The notes under the pieces were generated by a model. It had not been told where the DNA came from. It saw nothing but the letters and a program-made list of their open reading frames with translations, and ran no database searches. 64,000 nt of DNA, from NCBI RefSeq assembly GCF_037201965.1, contig NZ_CP147518.1, forward strand, positions 371,001 through 435,000, in the 5' to 3' direction. Source of the stretch: Spirosoma sp. SC4-14 (GTDB taxonomy: Bacteria > Bacteroidota > Bacteroidia > Cytophagales > Spirosomataceae). Positions 26,125 through 33,590 of this stretch are shown here, one piece after another (within the stretch, counting starts at the first letter, position 1; each line of letters starts with the position of its first letter). The position numbers and the translations under genes are program-made.

Positions 26125-27420
26125 ATGTCCGTTATGTCAATGATCAATCTGGATTTAGATGCTCCAGTCGATACACCGCTTGGGCGAGGTATCAAGCATA
26201 TCGGTATTGGAAAGTACGGCAGCAAGCCGCTTCCTGATGATTTACTGGCCGAATGCCGAGCGGCACTGGCCGATCCGGCATCGCATCCACTGCAACGGGG
26301 CGCTTTTCTGGGGGCTTTGCTGGCTAAAGGGCCAACTCCTGCCGAGATGGCTCTGGAAGAAGTAATTGGTAAAGGGGCATTCTCACATCCTACTTTTTTT
26401 ATTAATAAAGTATGCCCCGATTTGCCAGTTGGCATGCATCCCATTGCTACCAAACTGGTTCGGGGGCATAACCTGCAAGTGAGTGAAGCGCATCAGTTGG
26501 GCGACTATCTGTTCGGAGACGATAACTGCGAAACCTTCCGTGGGCTGGCTGCCAGCATTATGCGGGTGCGCCATGAAACCAATGAAGAGTACCTTGGGCT
26601 CATGCGGGCCGCTGAGAGCACTTTTTCGCCGGGGTTTGGGCCAATAAGTTGTGCAGACCGGCCGCTGGTGCAATTGGCCGAACCGTTCGATGGGGTCGAA
26701 AACAGTTATCTGATCACACCACTGCTGGGGCAGTTTTTTCAGAAACGTGGCTACGGAGCCATATCGATGGTGGGTCGATCGGGCGGACCAAAATTTACGC
26801 TTAATGCGCTTGATCTGTGTATGCATCTGGGATGCCAGTTTCTGCAAAGTAATCACGAACTCGATACGCCACTCGACCGCTATGGATGGGTACTGGATCA
26901 GAAAGCCTTGTCGCCAGCGCTGAATCGCTGGGTCGATCGCCGACGGACGATTATAAAACGGCCCTTTCTGGCAACTCTCGAAAAAGTACTGAATCCCTGC
27001 CATGCACAAATACTGGTAACGTCGGTATTTCATATCACCTATCAGATGAAGATGGCCGAACTGGCGCTTATGGCTGGTTTCGATGCGGCTATTGTAATGA
27101 AACGTGGTCTGGAAGGCAGTCTGGCACCATCGACCAGCCGGGCAAGTGGTATCTTATGTGCGGTTAGAACGCACCGTGGTCATCTCTTTTATCAGCATTT
27201 CGAAGCCGACTCGCCTACCTTTGCTTCGTTCCGAACCGAGAGCGATCAGCAATACGACCATCCGCTGGCTACCGATAATGCCCGCCTTGTTCAGCAATTT
27301 ATGGCTGAAGGGTTCAGCGCCGATGCCGATTTCGATAATCGGGTGCGGTTGGCTCAGGCCATTTATGGCCGTGGGCTCGACTGGATTGAAGGACAATTGC
27401 GCCCACAGCCGGTTGATTAG
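26125..27420 (+). CDS. TrpD2-like protein, glycosyltransferase family 3 fold
   Basis: A 431-residue protein with the anthranilate phosphoribosyltransferase fold: a helical N-terminal domain (residues 10-100) and an alpha/beta domain. However, the TrpD phosphoribosyl-diphosphate loop (GTGGD) is not present; the segment reads VGRSGGPKFTLNALD. This fits the TrpD2/YbiB branch, whose E. coli member binds nucleic acid and is SOS-linked, rather than tryptophan synthesis. It is longer than YbiB (about 320). Its neighbour is a helicase, as YbiB neighbours DinG. There are three possible ATG starts within six codons. Confidence 0.65.
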   Translation: MSVMSMINLDLDAPVDTPLGRGIKHIGIGKYGSKPLPDDLLAECRAALADPASHPLQRGAFLGALLAKGPTPAEMALEEVIGKGAFSHPTFFINKVCPDLPVGMHPIATKLVRGHNLQVSEAHQLGDYLFGDDNCETFRGLAASIMRVRHETNEEYLGLMRAAESTFSPGFGPISCADRPLVQLAEPFDGVENSYLITPLLGQFFQKRGYGAISMVGRSGGPKFTLNALDLCMHLGCQFLQSNHELDTPLDRYGWVLDQKALSPALNRWVDRRRTIIKRPFLATLEKVLNPCHAQILVTSVFHITYQMKMAELALMAGFDAAIVMKRGLEGSLAPSTSRASGILCAVRTHRGHLFYQHFEADSPTFASFRTESDQQYDHPLATDNARLVQQFMAEGFSADADFDNRVRLAQAIYGRGLDWIEGQLRPQPVD

Positions 27421-27439
27421 CCCGAAAGCTGTACCTTTG
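27413..27439 (+). promoter_or_regulatory. Promoter of lhgO
   Basis: TTG at 27413-27415 and TACCTTTG at 27432-27439 are 16 nt apart. The -7 element covers the GTG at 27439 that opens the longest frame, so the gene must start later, at ATG 27463. Confidence 0.6.
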
Positions 27440-27462
27440 TGGCGGCATTTAGCCATATTGGC

Positions 27463-28659
27463 ATGATAGACGTCGTAATTATTGGTGGTGGCATTGTTGG
27501 ACTGGCCACCGCATTGCAATTAAAGCAGCAACGATCCTCTTTAAAAGTTGTTCTGATCGAAAAAGAACCTGCCGTGGCCCGGCATCAGACAGGCCACAAT
27601 AGCGGTGTTATTCACTCCGGATTGTATTATAAACCGGGAAGCCTCAAAGCAACCAACTGTATTCGAGGCTATCATATGCTGATCGATTTCTGCAATGCCG
27701 AAGGTATTCCCTACGACCTGTGCGGAAAAATTGTAGTAGCAACCAGGCCAGAAGAAATCCCACAGCTAAATACCCTCTATGAGCGTGGGCAACTTAATGG
27801 GCTCGCTGGGCTGAAAAAGCTGTCGGTTGCCGAAATGCGCGAAATTGAGCCGCATGTCAATGGTGTTGCGGGAATGTTTGTTCCACAAACGGGAATTATC
27901 GACTACAAGCAGGTTTCGGAGAAATATGCTGAGAAATTTCAGCAACTGGGTGGCGAAATCCGACTGGCTGAACGTGTTGAGCAAGTTACACCAGGCACTA
28001 GTCTGAGTATTGTCGTTACCAATAAGGGGAGCTATGAAACGAAACTGGTGGTGAACTGTGCCGGTCTGTATTCCGATAAAATTGCTCAGTTAACCCAGCG
28101 CGAAGCGGTCGACGTGCGCATTGTACCGTTTCGGGGCGAGTATTACAAAATACGGCCCGAAAAAGAATACCTCGTTAAAAATCTGATCTACCCGGTTCCC
28201 GATCCTAATTTTCCTTTTCTGGGCGTACACTTCACCCGGATGATACATGGAGGTGTTGAAGCGGGGCCTAATGCGGTGTTAGCATTCCAGCGTGAGGGCT
28301 ACACAAAATCAGACATCAATCTAAAAGAACTGTTCGAAACACTGGCATGGCCAGGCTTCCAGAAAGTAGCTGCCAAATACTGGGAGACGGGTCTGGGCGA
28401 AATGTACCGATCATTCTCGAAGTCGGCCTTTACGAAAGCCCTACAGGCCCTGATTCCCGACGTGCAGGAAGCCGACCTGGAACCGGGCGGAGCGGGCGTT
28501 CGGGCGCAGGCTTGCGACCGAACGGGCGGTTTGCTCGACGACTTTGCTATTCTGGAAACCGATAAGGCCATCAACGTTGTCAATGCACCTTCGCCGGCGG
28601 CTACCTCATCGTTATCGATTGGAAAAACCGTTTCCGAAAAGGTGCTGGCCCGGTTTTAA
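27463..28659 (+). CDS. lhgO: L-2-hydroxyglutarate oxidase
   Basis: A 398-residue FAD-dependent oxidase of the DAO family. The FAD motif is VVIIGGGIVGLATALQL (4-20). HQTGHNSGVIHSGLYYKPGS and NCIRGYHMLIDFC are specific for LhgO/L2HGDH, and the C-terminus has GGAGVRAQACDR and VNAPSPAATSSLSIG. It oxidises L-2-hydroxyglutarate to 2-oxoglutarate, passing electrons to oxygen or quinone, a metabolite-repair or lysine-catabolic step. The start at 27463 is set by the promoter just upstream. Confidence 0.92.
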   Translation: MIDVVIIGGGIVGLATALQLKQQRSSLKVVLIEKEPAVARHQTGHNSGVIHSGLYYKPGSLKATNCIRGYHMLIDFCNAEGIPYDLCGKIVVATRPEEIPQLNTLYERGQLNGLAGLKKLSVAEMREIEPHVNGVAGMFVPQTGIIDYKQVSEKYAEKFQQLGGEIRLAERVEQVTPGTSLSIVVTNKGSYETKLVVNCAGLYSDKIAQLTQREAVDVRIVPFRGEYYKIRPEKEYLVKNLIYPVPDPNFPFLGVHFTRMIHGGVEAGPNAVLAFQREGYTKSDINLKELFETLAWPGFQKVAAKYWETGLGEMYRSFSKSAFTKALQALIPDVQEADLEPGGAGVRAQACDRTGGLLDDFAILETDKAINVVNAPSPAATSSLSIGKTVSEKVLARF

Positions 28660-28668
28660 CGATAGGAG

Positions 28669-29070
28669 TTAAAGCGGCTGAATGTGGTCTTTGAACCACG
28701 TTTGCACAGATTCGAGCGAGTGTTTGCCTGATGCCACATCGAGCGTAAACTCGATCAGTAAATCGTCATCGACAGAATCCTTAAATGTGTAGTTGTTTAA
28801 TTGCACGAAAATAATTGCTGCCTGTAGCCCTGTTCGTTTGTTGCCATCCTGAAAGATATGGTTGCACACAATGTTGAACATATACAATCCTGCTTTTTGA
28901 TATAGTTCAGGATATAGGGCCTTGCCAAACATCTTGGCTTCTACAGCTTCCAGTAAGTAATCGAGATTTTTTTCATGAAGGAAATTGTGAGGCAGCACAA
29001 AATTGCCTCCAAAAGCCTTGACCTGATAGTTATTGATGGTAATTATTTCGGCTTTCGTTAGATAGATCAT
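28669..29070 (-). CDS. Doc-family (Fic fold) toxin
   Basis: A 133-residue Doc/Fic protein. The active-site motif HIFQDGNKR lies at residues 71-79 and matches HxFx(D/N)GNKR, the Doc form, in which the kinase-like activity phosphorylates EF-Tu. LPHNFLHEKNLDYLLEAVEA matches the family N-terminus. It starts one base after the antitoxin stop, forming a toxin-antitoxin operon (antitoxin first). Confidence 0.87.
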   Translation of the reverse strand: MIYLTKAEIITINNYQVKAFGGNFVLPHNFLHEKNLDYLLEAVEAKMFGKALYPELYQKAGLYMFNIVCNHIFQDGNKRTGLQAAIIFVQLNNYTFKDSVDDDLLIEFTLDVASGKHSLESVQTWFKDHIQPL

Positions 29071-29071
29071 G

Positions 29072-29263
29072 TCAAGCTAAAGCTTTCCAGACAGCTTTAT
29101 ATTTTGCCGATGTTTCGGATAAGAGTCGCTCGAATTGCTCCCGTCGGATAGACTCCTGAGCAGTAAGAATTGTATCGAGTATACTGTTAATATCGTCGTA
29201 GTAACTCTCAGGTATTTGCTGCACTTTTTCAATGAGTTGCTGCTTTTTCTCCAGGGCCGTCAT
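29072..29263 (-). CDS. Antitoxin partner of Doc
   Basis: From ATG 29263 the product has 63 residues: MTALEKKQQLIEKVQQI, a helix-rich centre and a C-terminal RREQFERLLSETSAKYKAVW. It lacks the recognisable Phd N-terminal DNA-binding fold. The amphipathic C-terminus probably folds along the Doc active site, as Phd does, which is inference from position and length. The longer frame to 29308 contains the promoter and is rejected. Confidence 0.75.
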   Translation of the reverse strand: MTALEKKQQLIEKVQQIPESYYDDINSILDTILTAQESIRREQFERLLSETSAKYKAVWKALA

Positions 29264-29279
29264 ACCAATCGTGTTTTTA

Positions 29280-29308
29280 CAAAGATAAGAACATTGCGGG
29301 CTTACCAA
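29280..29308 (-). promoter_or_regulatory. Promoter of the Doc module
   Basis: On the minus strand TTG (29308-29306) and TATCTTTG (29287-29280) are 18 nt apart, a full match to the consensus. The start should fall near 29275, about 12 nt before the antitoxin ATG. Confidence 0.7.
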
Positions 29309-29430
29309 CGGTTCGGCATGGCGGATGCTCTGTTGCGGGCGTAGGCTCTATCTTAAGCAAATCTTCACAAACAATCGGCTTCGAATACGGGTTGTTAAAC
29401 GAGAGATTTTGACTAAAAACAGACTAAATC

Positions 29431-29937
29431 ATGAGCACTATAACTCAGAACGAAGCCCTGGATACACCATCTGACCTGAAAGAAAAAGGCCGGGAAAAAG
29501 TTGCTGAAGCCCTAAACCGACTTGTGGCCGACGCTTTTGCCCTATACATTAAAACCAAAAACTACCACTGGCATATGTCGGGTCGTCATTTCCGCGACTA
29601 TCACCTGCTGCTCGATGAACAGGCCGACCAGATTTTTGCCACCATCGACCCACTGGCCGAACGCGTTCGGAAAATTGGGGGAAACACCATTCGGTCGGTT
29701 GCGCATATTGCCCAACTGCAACGGGTAAAAGACAATGACGAAGATTTCGTGGCACCCAAAGACATGCTAACCGACCTGATCGCCGAAAATAAGAAAATGG
29801 CGAAAAACATGCGGGACGCGCACAAAATCTGCGATGAAGCTGAAGATGTAGCAACGGCCAGCCTATTGGAAGTATACATCGACGAAACCGAGCGCCGGAC
29901 CTGGTTCCTGTTCGAAACAACGCGCGATTTGAATTAA
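29431..29937 (+). CDS. dps: Dps ferritin-like DNA-protection protein
   Basis: A 168-residue Dps. The inter-subunit ferroxidase ligands align with those of E. coli Dps: H46 (in YHWHMSG), H58, D62, D73 and E77 (in DPLAERVRKIGG). Dps dodecamers oxidise ferrous iron with hydrogen peroxide and shield DNA in starvation or oxidative stress. The N-terminal tail of about 20 residues is weakly basic. It is monocistronic with a clear terminator. Confidence 0.93.
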   Translation: MSTITQNEALDTPSDLKEKGREKVAEALNRLVADAFALYIKTKNYHWHMSGRHFRDYHLLLDEQADQIFATIDPLAERVRKIGGNTIRSVAHIAQLQRVKDNDEDFVAPKDMLTDLIAENKKMAKNMRDAHKICDEAEDVATASLLEVYIDETERRTWFLFETTRDLN

Positions 29938-29975
29938 CGGAAACGGATTAAATTAAACAGATTCATTCATATACC

Positions 29976-30018
29976 AGCGGTCGCCTTTCCCGGTTGCAAA
30001 TTGGGAAAGACGACCGCT
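29976..30018 (+). terminator. Terminator after dps
   Basis: AGCGGTCG-CTTTCCC (29976-29991) pairs with GGGAAAG-CGACCGCT (30003-30018) apart from one internal mismatch and is followed by TTTTG. A strong rho-independent stem. Confidence 0.85.
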
Positions 30019-30035
30019 TTTGTTAAGTTGGCGAT

Positions 30036-30488
30036 ATGAAAGTTCGTCCATCTGCCCTTATCTGGCGCCAAAATGCTGGCCAAACAGAAATTTTACTAAT
30101 GCGCTACAACTATGGTGGTCAGGATGTATATGCACTGCCAGGTGGGAATCCCGACCGGGGCGAAATCCTGACTGAAACCGTTGTGCGCGAAATTCGGGAG
30201 GAGCTTGGGGTTTCTGTCGATATTGGTGAGATGATTCTGGCCGGTGAAATGCTCCTGTCGCAACGCAACGACGATGTGTTACACGTTGTGTTTGCGGCTC
30301 GTAATCTTCAGGGCGAACCGCAACTCAACCCAACCGAAACAACCGCACTCGAAATCGCCTGGAAACCAGTTGCCGATCTGGAGCAGTTAAACATGTATCC
30401 GAACATCGGCCGAAAACTTCAGCCCTGGTTTAGTTCGGCAACGTATTTAGGCTACGTCGGCCGAATTGAGCAGCAGTATTTTGGTTAA
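30036..30488 (+). CDS. NUDIX hydrolase
   Basis: A 150-residue single-domain NUDIX protein. The box begins at G37: GNPDRGE (37-43), seven residues, then REIREELGV (51-59), a full match to GX5EX7REUXEEXGU. These enzymes cleave a nucleoside diphosphate linked to another group using magnesium. The substrate cannot be told. It lies 36 bp upstream of a DinB-like gene and may share a transcript. Confidence 0.87.
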   Translation: MKVRPSALIWRQNAGQTEILLMRYNYGGQDVYALPGGNPDRGEILTETVVREIREELGVSVDIGEMILAGEMLLSQRNDDVLHVVFAARNLQGEPQLNPTETTALEIAWKPVADLEQLNMYPNIGRKLQPWFSSATYLGYVGRIEQQYFG

Positions 30489-30523
30489 TAATTTCTCATT
30501 CAGAATGTCAACTTTACTCACCT

Positions 30524-30970
30524 ATGCTTATTCCTACCCTAAAAACGCTGTTTCTGAGAGACCTTAACCGGCTGAAGCAGGAAATGAGTTTGTATAAAAA
30601 TGAAGCCGTGATCTGGCATACCGAGCAACAGATTCCGAACTCGGCCGGTAATCTGTGTCTGCATCTGGTTGGCAATCTGAATACATATATCGGAGCCGAA
30701 TTGGGCAAAACGGGCTATATTCGTTACCGCGATCTGGAATTTTCATTAAAAGATATTCCGCGTGCCGAATTGATCGAGAAAGTTGAGGCTACGATTCCAG
30801 TTGTTATGAATGCGCTCGACAGAGTGCGGGAAGAACAACTCGATGACGAATATCCGCAGTTGGTGTTTGAGGCAAAAACTTCCACAGGCTATATGCTGGT
30901 GCATCTGGCTTCTCATCTGGCCTATCACCTTGGGCAAATCAATTACCACCGTCGGTTGCTGGATCATTAA
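30524..30970 (+). CDS. DinB/DUF1572-like metalloprotein
   Basis: A 148-residue four-helix protein. Likely metal ligands are H47 or H48-type in LCLHLVGNL and the paired histidines of HLASHLAYHLGQINYHRR near the C-terminus, as in DinB/YfiT-type proteins. Family members are thiol-dependent transferases or of unknown function. Its last 32 bp overlap the 3' end of the convergent symporter gene. Confidence 0.78.
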   Translation: MLIPTLKTLFLRDLNRLKQEMSLYKNEAVIWHTEQQIPNSAGNLCLHLVGNLNTYIGAELGKTGYIRYRDLEFSLKDIPRAELIEKVEATIPVVMNALDRVREEQLDDEYPQLVFEAKTSTGYMLVHLASHLAYHLGQINYHRRLLDH

Positions 30971-32342
30971 GTTGCCGGGAGGAGTTGACTAAGCTCCCGG
31001 CAGCCATACCAATGGCGCTTGCCAGTAAGCCCCAAAGCATGGGCGATGTTTCGGTATTTAGCCAGATACAGAATAGCCATACGCTAAAACCAACAGTCAT
31101 CGAGCACAGACAGCCGATCAGATTTGCCGGTTTCCAGTAAATGCCTGCTGCCAGCGGAATAAACAACGAAACAAGACTAAATGCCGACGATTCGCCAACA
31201 AGATCGAAAATATTGGTATCGCGTGTTGTACTCATCAACACGCAAATAATTGTGATGGCCACAACGGCCCAACGAATGGTTTTCAATAAAGCCTGATCAT
31301 TGATTTCGGGGCGGAAGAAACGAACGATATTCTCGCCAAAAACCGTTGCCGGTGCCAGAATGGCTCCGCTCGATACGCTTAGAATGGCCGAGGTCACTGC
31401 CCCGAAGAATAAAACCTGTAGAAATAAATTTCCGTGCCGGATCACCATATTCGGAATAATTAATTGGTTATCCTGAGGTAAGTCGGGGTGGAGTAGTTTG
31501 GCGCTTAGGGCAATAAATAGTGGGAGCATGGCCACCGTTAAATACATAGCTGAGGCCAGATACGACGCTCGCACTGAAATCGTTTCTGTTTTGGCGGCCA
31601 TAACGCGCTGAAAAACATCTTGCTGAGGTATTGACCCTAAACCAATTGTGATCCAGGCTGCTATATAAGCCAGCCAGTCTTTACGGGTAGGATTGGGAAT
31701 GAACCGGAAAAAATTAGTAGGGGTCCGTTGCTGAATGGTTGTCCAGCCACCAACATCGTTCCAAAGCATAATGGCTAATACTGCCAGAGCCAGAATGATA
31801 ATCAGGTTGTGAAAAAAGTCGGTAACCGAAATCGACCACATACCGCCCAGTAATGTGTAAATCATTACGATGGTTGCACTAGCGACAATGCAATATTCGC
31901 GCGGCACATCTGTTACAACGCTTAATACGATACCAATGGCTACTAGCTGAGCCGCAATCCAACTGAAATACGATGGAATAACCATCAGCGCCGATAGTAA
32001 TTCTGCCGATCGGCCAAATCGTACGCGAAAATAATCGCTGAATGTAGTAATGTTGAGCCGATAAAGTGGCCTTGCAAAGAATGCTCCCACCAGAAACAGA
32101 CACAATGCCGACCCGAATGGCTCTTCAATAACGGCCAGAAAGCCGCCTTCTACAAACATGGCAGGTGCTCCCATGATGGTTTCTGAGCCAAACCAGGTTG
32201 CGAAAGTAACAGAGGCTGCCAGAAACAAGGGGAGCCTCCGGCCGGCCAACACAAAATCCTGTGAATTGGTGACACGTCGGGCCGCCCAGGCACCAACTGC
32301 CACATTAGAGAGCAGATAGAGAGCGATCAGGAACAGTAGCAT
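30939..32342 (-). CDS. Sodium:solute symporter (SSS family)
   Basis: From MLLFLIALYLL at 32342 the product has 467 residues and about 13 membrane segments. Motifs SQDFVLAGRRLPLFLAASV, FATWFGSETIMGAP and TTFSDYFRVRFGR fit the SSS family but a branch different from the two vSGLT-like proteins of this window. Choline, proline or a similar small solute is possible. The frame continues upstream through a palindrome (32362-32406), which argues for the later start. It may belong with the inositol oxygenase gene upstream on the same strand. Confidence 0.82.
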   Translation of the reverse strand: MLLFLIALYLLSNVAVGAWAARRVTNSQDFVLAGRRLPLFLAASVTFATWFGSETIMGAPAMFVEGGFLAVIEEPFGSALCLFLVGAFFARPLYRLNITTFSDYFRVRFGRSAELLSALMVIPSYFSWIAAQLVAIGIVLSVVTDVPREYCIVASATIVMIYTLLGGMWSISVTDFFHNLIIILALAVLAIMLWNDVGGWTTIQQRTPTNFFRFIPNPTRKDWLAYIAAWITIGLGSIPQQDVFQRVMAAKTETISVRASYLASAMYLTVAMLPLFIALSAKLLHPDLPQDNQLIIPNMVIRHGNLFLQVLFFGAVTSAILSVSSGAILAPATVFGENIVRFFRPEINDQALLKTIRWAVVAITIICVLMSTTRDTNIFDLVGESSAFSLVSLFIPLAAGIYWKPANLIGCLCSMTVGFSVWLFCIWLNTETSPMLWGLLASAIGMAAGSLVNSSRQLNDPATDGGN

Positions 32343-32361
32343 CAGCAACGGTTGAAAACGA

Positions 32362-32406
32362 AGAAGCACAAAATACGCAAAGAATCTTTGTGTATTTTGT
32401 GCTTCT
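32362..32406. repeat. 45-bp near-perfect palindrome upstream of the symporter
   Basis: Arms of 22 bp (32362-32383 and 32385-32406) pair with a single G-T mismatch around a one-base centre. The arms consist of the words AGAAGCACAAAATAC and GTATTTTGTGCTTCT. It ends 19 bp before the symporter ATG (32340-32342, minus), so in RNA it would form a hairpin right at the leader. Confidence 0.8.
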
Positions 32407-32474
32407 ATGAGTTGCAGATGCAATTTGGCCCTGCTAGTTAGTTTAAGGCAATTTCTCGTGCAAATAGGTGAGCA

Positions 32475-32603
32475 CTAGCTGCAATGAAAGCCTTGGGTTA
32501 GGTCATGACGAATGGCTCGTACATCAACTGTCAAGTCGGCTACAGCACGGGCTGTTACAACATTTTGGCGTTCAACCTGCTCAATGCGCTCTTCCAGAAG
32601 CAT
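32475..32603 (-). CDS. Small hypothetical protein (42 residues)
   Basis: ATG at 32603 to TAG at 32475 gives 42 residues, starting MLLEERIEQVERQNVVTARA. The heptad-like pattern and codon choice look coding, unlike random sequence. It lies between the symporter and inositol oxygenase genes on the same strand. It could be a complete short coiled-coil protein or the remnant of a longer gene. No function can be given. Confidence 0.4.
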   Translation of the reverse strand: MLLEERIEQVERQNVVTARAVADLTVDVRAIRHDLTQGFHCS

Positions 32604-32663
32604 GAATAACGGTTTATTTAGCTTTGGGTAACGGTTTGGTTGAAAAGGTTTACTTATTTAGTC

Positions 32664-33518
32664 TCACAACCGCAATGTAGCAGGCAGGTACTTGGCAATC
32701 AGATCTTCGTAGTAAGGTTTCAGTTCACTAACTACGGGTGGTTTTGGGCTTTTTGAATACAGATCGTAAGGATTAAACTTTCGCACCCATTTGAACATAG
32801 CATGATCGTGCTCATCCATTAAGTGATTGTAAGCCTCTTCGCGGTGCTGAGAATAGAATGAGTGATAGCGCATCATGTATAGCGCTGGCTCAGGCATATA
32901 ATCTTTCATCAACTGATACAGATACTCATCGTGCCCCCACGACATATGCACATTGCGCAAACCGCAGTTGGGTTCATAAACACCGTATTTTGTGTTATAC
33001 CGTTCGTCCTGGCTATCGGGGTTGTTAGCAAAAAATTCGGGATAAACGATCCGGTCGGAGTGTTTGCAACCTACCGGGAACGTGTCGCCTACCACAGCCC
33101 ATTGAGGTTCACCGAACAGACAGAGAACTTTCCCCATATCGTGCAGAAAGCCGGTCAGCACAAACCAGTCGGGATGGCCATCTGCACGAATAGCTTCGGA
33201 GGTTTGCAACAGGTGCTGAAGCTGGTCGAGGTCGGTATCGGGGTCTGAGTCGTCGACCAGGGTGTTCAGAAACTCGGCCACCCCCCAAACAGGTAATTCT
33301 TTTTTGTCGAACTTCAGAAACTCCCGTTCTTTCTCCCGTACAAAATCGTAGGTCTGGTAAGTATGGTTTAACCGATAAAACTCACGAACCGTATCGCGCT
33401 CGGGCGAATCGTAGTTCCGGTAATCTTCTTTAGACTTGTGTTCGGGTTCGGGATAGCGACTCAGAATATCGTCTTCCCATTGATCGAGGCTGCTGAGGGG
33501 GGCGTTTTCGCTTATCAT
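32664..33518 (-). CDS. myo-Inositol oxygenase
   Basis: A 284-residue HD-domain di-iron oxygenase, the same length as animal MIOX. All six metal ligands align with mouse MIOX: H102, H126, D127, H196, H219 and D252. RNYD, TYQTYDFV, GEPQWAVVGDTFPVGC, MSWGHDEYLY and RYHSFYSQH are family signatures. It opens myo-inositol with oxygen to give D-glucuronate in the cytoplasm. Two sodium symporter genes lie in the same strand block, suggesting cyclitol uptake, which is inference. Confidence 0.94.
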   Translation of the reverse strand: MISENAPLSSLDQWEDDILSRYPEPEHKSKEDYRNYDSPERDTVREFYRLNHTYQTYDFVREKEREFLKFDKKELPVWGVAEFLNTLVDDSDPDTDLDQLQHLLQTSEAIRADGHPDWFVLTGFLHDMGKVLCLFGEPQWAVVGDTFPVGCKHSDRIVYPEFFANNPDSQDERYNTKYGVYEPNCGLRNVHMSWGHDEYLYQLMKDYMPEPALYMMRYHSFYSQHREEAYNHLMDEHDHAMFKWVRKFNPYDLYSKSPKPPVVSELKPYYEDLIAKYLPATLRL

Positions 33519-33590
33519 GGCTGAATGAAAATTTCGTCAGTAAATCTACAAATTTATTGCTGTTAACCAGTAAGCTACAATCGTTGTTAT

